NCBI RefSeq assembly: GCF_022347565.1
Contig: NZ_JAKRGH010000007.1
Span: 62,001-126,000, forward strand
DNA length: 64,000 nucleotides
Direction of reading: 5' to 3'
From: Vibrio sp. Of7-15
GTDB taxonomy: Bacteria > Pseudomonadota > Gammaproteobacteria > Enterobacterales > Vibrionaceae
Of this stretch, positions 42,908 to 53,000 are shown piece after piece; the stretch's first letter is position 1; each line of letters begins with the position of its first letter. The position numbers were made by a program, and so were the translations under genes. The notes under the pieces were generated by a model. It had not been told where the DNA came from. It saw only the letters and a program-made list of their open reading frames with translations, and did no database searches.

Positions 42908-44776
42908 CTATTGCTTCGATAGGATTTCGATCAACTGATCGGCAGGCTGCGGGCGACAAAAGTAGTATCCTTGCATTTTGTGGCAGCCTAATTCAGATAG
43001 TTTGATCAGTTCTTCTTCCGTTTCGACCCCTTCTGCGACCAGAGTCACTCCCAGCTGCTGCGCGAGCTTAATAACTAAGACTATGATTCTTTCTGATGTT
43101 TTATTACTCAGCATATTTTGGACAAAAGTAGAGTCAATCTTAATACAGTCAATTTCATATTTATGGATGTAGTTTAAGCTTGAGTAGCCAGTTCCGAAAT
43201 CATCTAGGGCGATCTTAAACCCTAAATGACGTAATTCAGACAAAGAGCCTTGTATGTCTTGGTTATCAGAAAGTAGAGTGCTTTCCGTGATTTCAATGAT
43301 GAACTCTGAGGGATCAAAGCCGTAGCGGTAAATTTTTTCAAGGAGCTGACTTTGGTAGCTTTCAGGATCATTGAGCTCGTATGCAGAGCAGTTTACGTTT
43401 AGGTTAATAATATAGCCGAGTTTCTCTTCCATTTTCTTCTTGGCTTGAAATGCAAGTTCAACAATCAGCTCGCCTAATTCAATGACAAGGTTGTGTTCTT
43501 CAGCGGCAGCAATAAATTCGACAGGGCTGACAAAACCGAGAGTTTCATGGTTCCAACGGGTGAGCACTTCAAACTGTTGCCAGCGCTTTTCATGCATCCT
43601 GACAATGGGTTGTAGATAAACTTGAATGCCTGTTGGGTCTTTCAATTCATTACGTAAGTACTCTGCCACCAGAACATTACGATGATAAATTTTGTCCAGC
43701 CTATCGTCGTATACTTGAAAGGTGACTTGGGTATCTTGTTTACAATGTTTTAAGGCAATGTCTGCTTGTAAAATAAGCGTGTCAGGACCTTCTTGCTGGG
43801 TATTGTATTCCACTACTCCAGCACTGATAGCAAGATTAATGTGACGATTAGGATCTTGGAATCCTTGCTGAATATCACGTGAAATGTCGTGAAATAATTG
43901 CTCTGGGTTTGGGTGGCGAGTCAAAATGGCAAATTCATCTCCTCCAATCCGAAACGCCAGATCCGATGGTAACAAGTGATCTAGAATTTTGTCGGCGGTA
44001 TAACAAATGACTTGATCGCCCACTAAGCTGCCATAGACGTTGTTGATCTCTTTGAACTTATCAAGATCGGCGAAGATCAAGGTAAAAGGCTGACTGTGGG
44101 CATTATTAATATAGTGCTGTAAATAGATGGAGAGGGAAGTGCGATTAAACAGCCCGGTTAAGGTGTCATGTTCCGCTTGAAAGCTCAATTGCTCTAATAA
44201 AGAGTGAGTTTGAGCCGTTAGCCATTTGCAACGCAGCTCGTGGATAATCACATTGGCCAGTACTTGGTGAAATTCAATCAGCTTATCCGTTTGTTTTGGC
44301 GGAGACTTAAAAGTAGAGATCAAAATGCCAAGGGTTTCATTTTTTTGGTTTTTTAGTGGAACGCCTAGGTATGTTTCTAGGTGGGAGTCTACGAGGAAAG
44401 CGTCATTAGGGAACTGGTTAAAGGCTTCTGTGGCATAAAAACAGTAGGCTGAATTCGTATCTAGGGCTTGTTTGCAGGGAGTATTATCGATGTCGTAGCA
44501 AATCGGCTCTTGAACTTGGCCGTCGGAAACGTAAGCAAGCGTACTGGCTAAGTTAGTCTCTTTATCAACCTCAACAATACAGGTACAAAAGCTTTGGAAA
44601 TGATGGTGCAAAACCAGAGAGGTTTGCTCTAGTAATGGTGTGCCTGTTAGCTTAAGCAGCGAACTGAGCACGTCCAAAGATAGTGTTGAGTCTGGTTGTT
44701 GTACCACTTCCATAACATCCGGTTGTTCTTGGATTAATGTTAAATAAGTGTAATCCCAATTGCGTGTTTTAAGCAA
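42908..44776 (-). CDS. GAF-GGDEF-EAL protein with EVL variant
   Basis: A 622-residue protein with no membrane segment. A GAF-like sensor covers about residues 20-190, GGDEF (FRIGGDEFAIL) about 200-360 and EAL about 375-620. The EAL signature reads FEVLTRW (EVL). The other EAL residues are present: EITES, ALDDFGTGYSS, IKID and AEGVET. Such variants can still be active phosphodiesterases. The start at 44776 has no strong ribosome site. It stands alone on the - strand. Confidence 0.85.
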   Translation of the reverse strand: MLKTRNWDYTYLTLIQEQPDVMEVVQQPDSTLSLDVLSSLLKLTGTPLLEQTSLVLHHHFQSFCTCIVEVDKETNLASTLAYVSDGQVQEPICYDIDNTPCKQALDTNSAYCFYATEAFNQFPNDAFLVDSHLETYLGVPLKNQKNETLGILISTFKSPPKQTDKLIEFHQVLANVIIHELRCKWLTAQTHSLLEQLSFQAEHDTLTGLFNRTSLSIYLQHYINNAHSQPFTLIFADLDKFKEINNVYGSLVGDQVICYTADKILDHLLPSDLAFRIGGDEFAILTRHPNPEQLFHDISRDIQQGFQDPNRHINLAISAGVVEYNTQQEGPDTLILQADIALKHCKQDTQVTFQVYDDRLDKIYHRNVLVAEYLRNELKDPTGIQVYLQPIVRMHEKRWQQFEVLTRWNHETLGFVSPVEFIAAAEEHNLVIELGELIVELAFQAKKKMEEKLGYIINLNVNCSAYELNDPESYQSQLLEKIYRYGFDPSEFIIEITESTLLSDNQDIQGSLSELRHLGFKIALDDFGTGYSSLNYIHKYEIDCIKIDSTFVQNMLSNKTSERIIVLVIKLAQQLGVTLVAEGVETEEELIKLSELGCHKMQGYYFCRPQPADQLIEILSKQ

Positions 44777-44907
44777 TAACTACTGGCTTTTTATTGAGTT
44801 AAATGTCTACTAGCACAGAAGAAATTTGGAATTACTTGCCAAGTGTCGGTTTACCTGTGTATAAGCTAAGATAATGTATATGCGTAACTTTATGTCATGG
44901 ATTGAGT

Positions 44908-44943
44908 GTGTAAGTTACATAAACAGCGTGTAAGTTACATAAA
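44908..44943. repeat. Tandem 20-base direct repeat before the protease gene
   Basis: GTGTAAGTTACATAAA occurs at 44908-44923 and again at 44928-44943, exactly two helical turns apart. GTAACTTTATGT, close to the complement of the repeat, lies just upstream at about 44883. The spacing suggests a regulator binding the same DNA face. Confidence 0.6.
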
Positions 44944-44986
44944 TAGGTAGCTTCACTGCCGATTTAGTAAGAGTGGACAGGATGTT

Positions 44987-45994
44987 ATGATTAAAACAGC
45001 AGGTTTATTGGTTACGGGTGTTGTGTCATTGTTATTATCAGCGCCAATTCAAGCTCAGAATGAGAGTGAGCCGATTGTTGCAGCTGAGGGAGAGGCCGTT
45101 GCCCAAATTGTTAATGGTTCGATTGCTTCATTAAGTAATTATCCGTTTATGGCACGTTTGCTTTCGGAACAAAGAATTTCGTCGGGTATTTTGACTTTCT
45201 CATGTGGGGCAAGCGTATTAAATGAGCAATATATTTTAACAGCTGCTCACTGTGTTGATAATCCATCTAATAACCAGTATCTCGCTGTTGGAGTGAACGC
45301 TTTAAAAGATCAAGATTTTTTTTCCAATGAACGCGTTGCAGCAAAAGAGATCTATATTCATCCGAGCTATGATGGTTCTAGCGCTTCATTTTTACCTAAT
45401 GATATCGCCATTATTAAGCTCAAAAGTGCATTACAAACAGTACCGAGCAGCGCTTATGTACAACTGGCTGATTCAACCGATGAAACTAGCTACCGAGCAG
45501 GATCTGCGGCAATGACGGTGATTGGTTACGGTGATACGCAATCAGGTATTGATGCCTCGAAATTTTTATTACAGACTACAGTGAATCATGTCGATACAGC
45601 AACCTGTCAGACGGTATGGTCTGGTGTTACGGACAAGCAGATTTGTACATCAGGTGCAGTGGGCAGCTCTGGCTTAAGTAACTCGAGCTGCCAAGGTGAC
45701 TCGGGCGGGCCGCTATTGTGGCATGATGGGACAAACTATAAGCAAGCGGGTATTGTGAGTTTTGGGCCATTAACATGTGGTGATTCTTCCTTAGTGGCTC
45801 AGGCTGCGTTTACAGAAGTAAATGATTATGAAGCTTGGATTGCCAGCGTATTGGCGGGGACGGTTGCACCGAGTCAAGTGGTGGCAGATTTCAACACTGA
45901 ATCGAATAATAACGGCGGTTCAGGCAGCAGTATGAGTTGGTGGGGGATACTATTCCTTTCTGGCTTAGCGTGGTTGCGTAGGCGATCGGGCTAA
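44987..45994 (+). CDS. Trypsin-like serine protease with GlyGly-CTERM tail
   Basis: A 335-residue exported protease. It has a signal peptide (ending SAPIQA), a short propeptide and a trypsin domain beginning IVNGSIAS. The catalytic triad is visible: His in LTAAHCVD, Asp in NDIAIIKL and Ser in GDSGGPL. Cysteines are paired as in trypsins. The C-terminus has a glycine/serine linker (NNNGGSGSSMS), a hydrophobic stretch and RRR, the GlyGly-CTERM signal that rhombosortase processes for type II secretion or surface attachment in Vibrio and Shewanella. The rhombosortase is not in the window. Confidence 0.92.
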   Translation: MIKTAGLLVTGVVSLLLSAPIQAQNESEPIVAAEGEAVAQIVNGSIASLSNYPFMARLLSEQRISSGILTFSCGASVLNEQYILTAAHCVDNPSNNQYLAVGVNALKDQDFFSNERVAAKEIYIHPSYDGSSASFLPNDIAIIKLKSALQTVPSSAYVQLADSTDETSYRAGSAAMTVIGYGDTQSGIDASKFLLQTTVNHVDTATCQTVWSGVTDKQICTSGAVGSSGLSNSSCQGDSGGPLLWHDGTNYKQAGIVSFGPLTCGDSSLVAQAAFTEVNDYEAWIASVLAGTVAPSQVVADFNTESNNNGGSGSSMSWWGILFLSGLAWLRRRSG

Positions 45995-46032
45995 TACTTT
46001 AATTATGAAAAATCTGTTTCTTACTAGAAGTA

Positions 46033-46070
46033 AATAAGGCCCTCACCTTAGTGAAAGTGAGGGCTTTATT
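46033..46070. terminator. Bidirectional terminator after the protease and ABC genes
   Basis: AATAAGGCCCTCAC (46033-46046) pairs with GTGAGGGCTTTATT (46057-46070), with a single G-T wobble. It separates the converging protease and YejF-like genes. Confidence 0.8.
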
Positions 46071-46099
46071 ATTTGGGATATTGTTTTACTTGAAAGTCG

Positions 46100-47728
46100 T
46101 TATGCGACCTCTTCTGCTATTTCATCTTCTAAATCGAACGAAGCAGCAATGAGTTTTTTGGTGTAATCGTGTTGTGGAGCATGGAAGATTTGCTCTGGTG
46201 TGCCTTGTTCCATGACGGTGCCTTTTTGCATTACCATAACTCGATCGGACAATGCTTTCACAACACTCAAGTCGTGACTGATGAAAATAAAACCAATGTT
46301 ACGTCGTTTTTGGATGTCCTTAAGAAGGTCAATGACGGTGAGCTGTACAGATCGATCTAAGGCCGATGTTGGTTCATCTAATAAAATGAACGAAGGCTCA
46401 AGGATCAGCGCGCGAGCAATCGCAATACGTTGTCTTTGACCACCAGAAAACTCATGTGGGTAACGGTTGATTGAGTTTGGTGGTAAGCAGACTTCTTCCA
46501 GTGCTTTTTTCGCTTTACGTAATCGCTCTGGTCTGGTCATTTTCGGGTAGTGAACGGTCAGCCCTTCCGTAATGATTTCTCCAACAGTCATTCTCGGCGA
46601 TAAAGATCCGTATGGGTCTTGGAAGACCATTTGAATATTGCGTTTGAGTGCTTTTTGTTCGGTAGGAGGAAGGTCTCTCATTTCTTGGCCGTTGAAGCGA
46701 ATACTGCCAGAGGATGGAAGTAACCCAATAAGCCCACGGCCTAGGGTTGATTTCCCTGAGCCTGACTCTCCCACAATACCTAGAGTTTCCCCTTGTTTTA
46801 AATGCAGACTGATCCCTTTTACGGCATCAAAGTATTCATGCTTATTACCAAAGAAGCTGCTCTTAATTAAGTAACGAACCCAAACATCATCCGCTTCTAA
46901 GAGCATTGGAGCCTGTTCAGAAACTTTTTCTTTGCTGCCTGATGGTACAGAGTTGATCAGCATTTTTGTGTAGGCATGCTGTGGAGAAGAGAAAAGCGGC
47001 TCGGCATCCCCAGTTTCGACAACATCTCCTTTACACATCACCAATACGCGGTCGGCAAGGTGTTTAACCACCCCAAGATCATGGGTAATGAATAAGATGG
47101 CCATGCCCATTTTCTGTTGTATTTCTTTAATGAGGTTTAACACTTCAGCTTGAACGGTAACATCCAGTGCTGTGGTTGGCTCATCGGCGATGAGAATTTC
47201 AGGTTCATTAATGAGCGCCATCGCAATCATAATGCGCTGTAACTGGCCACCTGAAAATTCATGAGGGAATTTATTAAAGGATTGCTCAGGGTTTGGTAAA
47301 TGCACTAACTCAAAAAGTTCAATAACCTTCTTCTTAGCATCAGAAGCATTGATTGTTCGATGGCAAGTTAAGGCTTCTGTTACCTGTCCGCCAACTCGCA
47401 TGTATGGGTTTAAGGAGGTCATTGGCTCTTGGAAAATCATACCAATGCGATCACCACGAATATCTTGCATTTGCTTTTCTGAAAGCGACAGGATTTCTTT
47501 ATCTTCAAAAATTACTTTGGAGTTGTCATGAATGATGGCATTAGGTGGAAGAAGCTGCATAACCGCGTTTGTTGAAACGGATTTACCTGAACCAGACTCA
47601 CCAACAATGGCGAGGGTTTCCCCTTTATTAAGTGAGAAATTTACATTTTTAACTGCGTCAACAATACCGTCATTGGTTTTAAAACTAACGCTTAGGTTTT
47701 CTACTTTTAGTAGGGGCGTAGTTGTCAT
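46100..47728 (-). CDS. yejF: ABC transporter ATPase with two ATP-binding domains, YejF-like
   Basis: A 542-residue protein with two ABC ATPase domains, as in E. coli YejF (microcin C / peptide importer). Domain 1 has GESGSGKS, LSGGQ-type signature FSGGQLQRI and ILIADEPTTALD. Domain 2 has a second GESGSGKS, FSGGQRQRIAIARAL and FILLDEPTSALD. ATG 47728 is chosen because AAAGGA lies nine bases before it; TTG 47746 is in frame. The permease and binding-protein genes (yejABE) are not adjacent. The gene follows the DUF2753-like gene by 22 bases. Confidence 0.85.
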   Translation of the reverse strand: MTTTPLLKVENLSVSFKTNDGIVDAVKNVNFSLNKGETLAIVGESGSGKSVSTNAVMQLLPPNAIIHDNSKVIFEDKEILSLSEKQMQDIRGDRIGMIFQEPMTSLNPYMRVGGQVTEALTCHRTINASDAKKKVIELFELVHLPNPEQSFNKFPHEFSGGQLQRIMIAMALINEPEILIADEPTTALDVTVQAEVLNLIKEIQQKMGMAILFITHDLGVVKHLADRVLVMCKGDVVETGDAEPLFSSPQHAYTKMLINSVPSGSKEKVSEQAPMLLEADDVWVRYLIKSSFFGNKHEYFDAVKGISLHLKQGETLGIVGESGSGKSTLGRGLIGLLPSSGSIRFNGQEMRDLPPTEQKALKRNIQMVFQDPYGSLSPRMTVGEIITEGLTVHYPKMTRPERLRKAKKALEEVCLPPNSINRYPHEFSGGQRQRIAIARALILEPSFILLDEPTSALDRSVQLTVIDLLKDIQKRRNIGFIFISHDLSVVKALSDRVMVMQKGTVMEQGTPEQIFHAPQHDYTKKLIAASFDLEDEIAEEVA

Positions 47729-47750
47729 TTTTATATATCCTTTCAATAAA

Positions 47751-48248
47751 TTAGCTAACTAGTCGAGAAGTGCTCATTTGGTATGGTGTTGCTTTTAAAG
47801 AACCAAAGTTATGGTGAGCTCGTTGTAGCATCTCTAAATGTTGTAGCCATTCTGGTTCGTCTTTTTTTGATTTGAAGAAAGCAATTAAATGGCTATAAAG
47901 CGAATCAATGCACTCTTCTAATGTGTTGGTTACGTTGGAAATGATCTCGCTGTCGTCCATCGCCCAAAATTGGTATTGGCCGTATACGGTGTTTAGGGTC
48001 TCATATGCTTGGTGGTGATAGCCAAGTTTATTCAATATTTCAGATTGGAAAACAGAAGCGTCTTTGAGCCCGCGGAGTAAGCAGCTAAATTGGCAAGGTT
48101 TTACATCTTCATCCTTCAGAGCGGTTTCGAGATGTGAAGGTAGATCCGTTAATACTTCTTTGAGCAAATATTGAGCATGAGACCAATGACCTTGTTGCAT
48201 GAATTGTTCAGCTTGTAAGAATTTTGTCCAGCACTGTTGTAGATCCAT
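47751..48248 (-). CDS. DUF2753-like hypothetical protein
   Basis: A 165-residue soluble, helical protein. The pattern LQAEQFMQQGHWSHAQYLLK, a central CLLRGLKDASVFQSEIL and a C-terminal helix resemble TPR-like repeats and, from memory, the DUF2753 family of Vibrio; I could not check this. No function is known. AGGAG lies before the ATG. It probably leads a short operon with the YejF-like gene. Confidence 0.5.
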   Translation of the reverse strand: MDLQQCWTKFLQAEQFMQQGHWSHAQYLLKEVLTDLPSHLETALKDEDVKPCQFSCLLRGLKDASVFQSEILNKLGYHHQAYETLNTVYGQYQFWAMDDSEIISNVTNTLEECIDSLYSHLIAFFKSKKDEPEWLQHLEMLQRAHHNFGSLKATPYQMSTSRLVS

Positions 48249-48349
48249 CTCTGTACTCCTAACGCCACTTTGATTTATTGATGCTTCAATCAGTTGGACG
48301 AATTGTTAAATGTCTGTGTGATGCTTCTGTATGAATGGTTGTATTTAAA

Positions 48350-48364
48350 TGAAACTTATTATCA
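48350..48364. promoter_or_regulatory. Fur box
   Basis: TGAAACTTATTATCA matches TGATAATNATTATCA at 12 of 14 positions. It lies about 100 bases before the DUF2753-yejF operon and 180 before fetA. A weaker match (TGCAAATAATTATTG, 10 of 14) lies three bases further on, up to 48381. Confidence 0.5.
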
Positions 48365-48545
48365 ATTGCAAATAATTATTGATTTTATTTGTTGTTAAGA
48401 CAGAAAAGCAGCAGATTTATTGGCAACCTGAATTCTTTATTTATTAATTAATTCTTTCAATATAGCTGATGGTTATAATCAATTGGATTCATTTAACTTT
48501 GATTTGTACACTGGGATAGTTGAAATAAAATAAGGCGCATATGGC

Positions 48546-49175
48546 ATGGCACTCACTATTTCGAATTTACGTTCGGGGTTGGAAGACCCTCGTAGCCAGT
48601 CTTTAAATCATGTTCTGCATACAGGAGAACATTTAACGTTATCTGGGCGATCAGGGTGTGGGAAATCGAGTTTATTATTGGTATTAGCGGGTTTGCTTCC
48701 GATTGAAAGTGGTTCTTTTCAATGGCAGAACAGAGAAATCACCGTAAGTAATTTAGTGTGGTGGCGGCAGCAGTTTTGTTATTTGCCTCAAACGCCAGTC
48801 ATGGGAATTGAATCTGAAACCATACAAGATGCATTGTGGTTACCATGGACAATGAACGCGATACATAGCGCATCGCCAACTGCATCGGCATGTCTAGAGG
48901 CATTGGACCGTGTGGGCTTGGCTATGTCGCTAAATCATAGTGTTGATGCGCTTTCTGGTGGTGAAAAGCAAAGAGTAGCCATTGCACGAGCTTTATTAAT
49001 GAACCGTCCGTTATGGCTGTTGGATGAGCCAACGTCTGCACTTGATCCTCAGAGTCGTGATCACATTATGATGCTACTGCATCGTTTAAAAGTGACTTGT
49101 GTGTCGGTATCACACGATCCTGTCTGGCTAGCCGACAGTGACTATCAGCACATCATTGAGGCCATTGATGAATAG
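48546..49175 (+). CDS. fetA: FetA-like ABC ATPase (iron export)
   Basis: A 209-residue ATP-binding protein. Walker A is GRSGCGKSS, the signature is LSGGEKQRVAIARAL and Walker B is WLLDEPTSALD. It overlaps by 8 bases the gene for a FetB-like permease. The pair matches E. coli FetAB (YbbL/YbbM), reported as an iron exporter. The start ATG has AAGG upstream. A regulator site for iron lies about 180 bases upstream. Confidence 0.83.
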   Translation: MALTISNLRSGLEDPRSQSLNHVLHTGEHLTLSGRSGCGKSSLLLVLAGLLPIESGSFQWQNREITVSNLVWWRQQFCYLPQTPVMGIESETIQDALWLPWTMNAIHSASPTASACLEALDRVGLAMSLNHSVDALSGGEKQRVAIARALLMNRPLWLLDEPTSALDPQSRDHIMMLLHRLKVTCVSVSHDPVWLADSDYQHIIEAIDE

Positions 49176-49938
49176 TTCTCTGGAGATCAGCGCTTTTGCT
49201 TTAGTTGGCTTTTATCTACTCTTGTTGTTACCTGTTGGGCTTTTTGCTCGTTGGCAGTTAGGACTAAATCGACACTTAGTTTCATCGGTACTACGGATGA
49301 CACTGCAACTGGCGGTGGTTGGCTTTTATCTTCAGGTATTATTTAACTATCAGAATCCTATATTAAATGGCAGTTGGTTGTTTGTGATGGTGCTGGTAGC
49401 CAGTTACAGTATTTGTCAGCGTGCTAAGCTACCCGCTAAAAAGGTATTGCTTGCAACATTCTCAGGGCAGTTACTGGGTGTACTTGTCGTTGTGCCCCTT
49501 TTACTTATTGTTGTGGTGCAAGCTCAGCCGTGGTGGCAAGCACAATATTTGATCCCCATCACAGGTATGTTGCTAGGCAATTGCTTGACTGTGAATATTC
49601 TTGCACTGGAACGCTGGTACAGCACGCTGAAACAGCAAAAGAATGAGCATGAGTTTTACGTTTCTCTTGGAGCAGTAAATCCAAGCTTACCGTTCATTAA
49701 ATCTTCAGTGCGTGCAGCATTAACGCCTCAGTTGGCTTCTATGGCCACACTAGGGATCGTTAGCTTACCTGGGATGATGACAGGGCAAATCCTTGGCGGC
49801 ACAGAACCTCTTTTGGCTGTGAAATATCAGTTACTTATCATGGTGGCCATTTTTATTGCAGGGTCTGTCTCAGTTATCAGTAGTCTAGCTATAATTAAAT
49901 GTATGGCATTTGATGCTTATGGGCGTCTAATTATTTGA
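49168..49938 (+). CDS. fetB: FetB-like ABC permease
   Basis: A 256-residue membrane protein with about seven hydrophobic helices, matching the FetB/YbbM permease family. Typical segments are TGMLLGNCLTVNILALERW and SLPGMMTGQILGG followed by ILGGTEPLLAVKYQ. ATG 49168 overlaps the end of fetA by 8 bases, which points to translational coupling. An in-frame GTG at 49138 is possible but would overlap fetA further. Together with FetA it probably exports iron or another metal. Confidence 0.85.
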   Translation: MNSSLEISAFALVGFYLLLLLPVGLFARWQLGLNRHLVSSVLRMTLQLAVVGFYLQVLFNYQNPILNGSWLFVMVLVASYSICQRAKLPAKKVLLATFSGQLLGVLVVVPLLLIVVVQAQPWWQAQYLIPITGMLLGNCLTVNILALERWYSTLKQQKNEHEFYVSLGAVNPSLPFIKSSVRAALTPQLASMATLGIVSLPGMMTGQILGGTEPLLAVKYQLLIMVAIFIAGSVSVISSLAIIKCMAFDAYGRLII

Positions 49939-49940
49939 TT

Positions 49941-49967
49941 TATATATGTGCGCATATTGCATATATA
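49941..49967. repeat. AT-rich palindrome after fetB
   Basis: TATATATG (49941-49948) and CATATATA (49960-49967) are complements, and TGCGCA lies inside. No U-run follows. It may be a weak terminator for fetB or an operator for the NIT-GGDEF-EAL gene. Confidence 0.35.
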
Positions 49968-50057
49968 TGATATTAACCACATAAAATAAAATGTTTAAAT
50001 GGTATAAAGGTCGATAATTAGTGATGAACAAAGTTTGAACAAGGAGCAACTTTTTTC

Positions 50058-53000
50058 ATGGTTTCGGCATGGATGCGATTTAGAGCAATCTTTCATTCTC
50101 TTACGATTAGAACTCAGCTTTCCACTTTTATCTTTCTGCCCTTATTGGCTATTTTAGCATTTGGAGGCATGCAGATTGGTCATAACTATGAGCAGTGGGA
50201 TGCTGCTCGTTCTAATCAGAAATCAGTTCATGCTATGGAAGTACTGAGCCAGCTTCTTGATCAGTTACAAGTAGAAAGAGCCTTATCTGCTGGGTATGTG
50301 GCATCAAAAGGTGGGTTCTTTGCTTTGGACCTGCCAACTCAAAGGGTGCGCACGGATGATGCTATTCATGAGTTTACTGCTTTGCAAAAGCAGCTGACGT
50401 TAGATTTTGTGCCTCGTTTACCGCAATCCGCTTCCATTGGTATTGAGCAGACTCGCTATCGCATTGATGCGTCTATTTCAGCGTTAAAAACCCAAAGAGA
50501 AGACATTGATTTATTAAAAGACATGGACTTCTTTTCCTATTATTCCCAATTGAATAATGATTTGCTCTTATTGGTTGAGCAATTACAAGTTCAATCCGAA
50601 GATATTGTCTTACCAGAATACCACCGTGATTTATTGAATTTATTATGGGTTCAAGAGCATGCGGCTCAAGAGAAAGGCAAAATTAATGGGGTGTTTTCAG
50701 CTGAAGCGTTCAACATTACGGATTTTCAAGAAATTGGTCGTTATATCGCAGGGCAGGAATCCCTCATAATTACTTTTTTCAGCTCAGCCAATAAAGATCA
50801 TCAAACGCTGTTGGCTGAATTACTCGATGATCCTGTAGTAGCACAAGTTGACAGTATTCGTAGCCAAGCGAAGAAGAAACTTCATCAATATGAATTGCTC
50901 AATGCCATTCGAAAGCAAATTGGTTACGGCGGTCTGATCCATAACTTTAAAAACTATGTAATTCGTGGTGAGCAGAAGTACGCCGATAACTTTCAGCAGC
51001 AGTTAGGTGTTGTATTTAATATTATCGAGAAGTTTGAAAATACACATCGTGATAACGCTATTAACCAGAAAGCCCTATACGCCATTAAACAAACGTTTAT
51101 CGAATACCAAGAAAAAATGGCAATGGCGATTGAATTAAAAAAGCAGAATCAAGATGTAGAAAGCATTGATCGTTTAGTTAGGATCACGGATGACCAGGCG
51201 CTATCCGCCATTGTGCATTTAGAAGGGGAAAGTGCTCAGCTTAACACCGAACAATGGTGGGAGGCGGCTTCTCAGCGCATTGCAATCTTTAAGCGTGTTA
51301 GTTTTCATATCCTTGAAACCATGCAGCATAAAGCCAATGAACTTGAAGCCAGTAATGCAAATAAGCTTATGCTGACCTTCTTTTTTTTCCTTATTACGTT
51401 ATTAATTACTGTATTTGTTGGCTTTTTACTGTGGCAGCGAATTGTTGGGAAAATCAAAGCCATTGCCACGGCGATGAAAAACATGCAAAAAACCCGTGAT
51501 TTTGATAAGTACCTAGAAGTGTCGGGGAATGACGAAATTGCTCAAATGGCCTCAGCTTACAACAGCATGTTAGATGAAAGAAAAGAATCTAATCGATTGT
51601 TTGTATTGTCTGCTGCCGTTTTTGAACATGCTACCGAAGCCATTATGATCACTAATAATAGTAATGTGATTGAAGTGGTTAATCCCGCTTTTACGAAAAT
51701 TTCGGGATATTCCGCAGAAGAGGTGATGGGTAAAACCCCAGCGGTGTTAAAGTCAGGCCGCCAAGACAGCGCTTTTTATAAGAGAATGTGGGATACCCTA
51801 GTTGAGAAAGATTGCTGGGAAGGAGAAATTTGGAATAAGCGTAAAAATGGTGATATTTACCCGGAATACTTGTCGATAAGTGTAGTGAAAGACTCGGAGG
51901 GTCAAATCACTCAATTTATTAGCATGTTCAGTGACATTACTAAGCGTAAAAAGTATGAACAGAACATCTGGTATCAGGCCAATTTTGATCAATTAACTGG
52001 GTTACCTAACCGAAAGTATTGTATGGAGCGTCTGTTTGAAGAGATCCAAGATGCAGCCAGAAATGAAGCGCAAGTTGGATTGATGTTCCTAGACTTGGAT
52101 CGTTTTAAATTAATTAATGACACTCTAGGGCACACGGCTGGCGATGAATTATTACAGTTAGTTGCTACGAGACTACGTTTGTGTTTGCGTGAAGATGACA
52201 TTGTGGCTCGAATTGGTGGTGATGAATTTGTGGCGATTTTGCCAAACATTAAAAATCGATTAGAAGTGGAACGTGTGGCTCAAAAGGTGATTGCTTTACT
52301 TTCTAATTCTTTCACTTTAGGGCAGCACTACGAATCCGTTGTTTCGACCAGTATTGGCATGACCTTGTTTCCTCAAGATGGCACATGTGTAGAAACCTTA
52401 TTGCGCAATGCAGATACAGCCATGTATCAAGCGAAAGATGAAGGTCGTAATACCTACCGATTTTACAGTGAACAAATGAACATTGATGTGGTTAACCGTA
52501 TGCAGCTTGAACAAGATTTACGGCGGGCCATTACAAATCATGAATTTCAATTGTATTACCAGCCTATCGTGTCATTAAAAACGGGGGCGATCGTCGGAGC
52601 TGAAGCCTTGATCCGCTGGCTTCACCCTGATAAAGGTTTAATATTTCCAGATACATTTATTGGTATTAGTGAAGAGACTGGCTTGATTGAACCCATTGGT
52701 GAGTGGGTTATTCATCAGGCATTAGAAGACTTAAGACGTTGGCATGATATGGGGCATGTGATTTCGGTATCGGTGAATGTATCTAGTCGTCAGTGCACTC
52801 ACAATCGTGATAAAAAATTAGATGAAATTGTCACAAGTAAACTCCAAAATACCAACATCAATCCAGATTATTTTCACATCGAAATGACGGAAAGTGTATT
52901 ACTCGGTGAAGATAAAGCCGGAGTGGATATGATCAAATGTTTACGTGATATGGGCGTTGCTATTCACATGGATGATTTTGGTACGGGTTATTCTTCGTTG

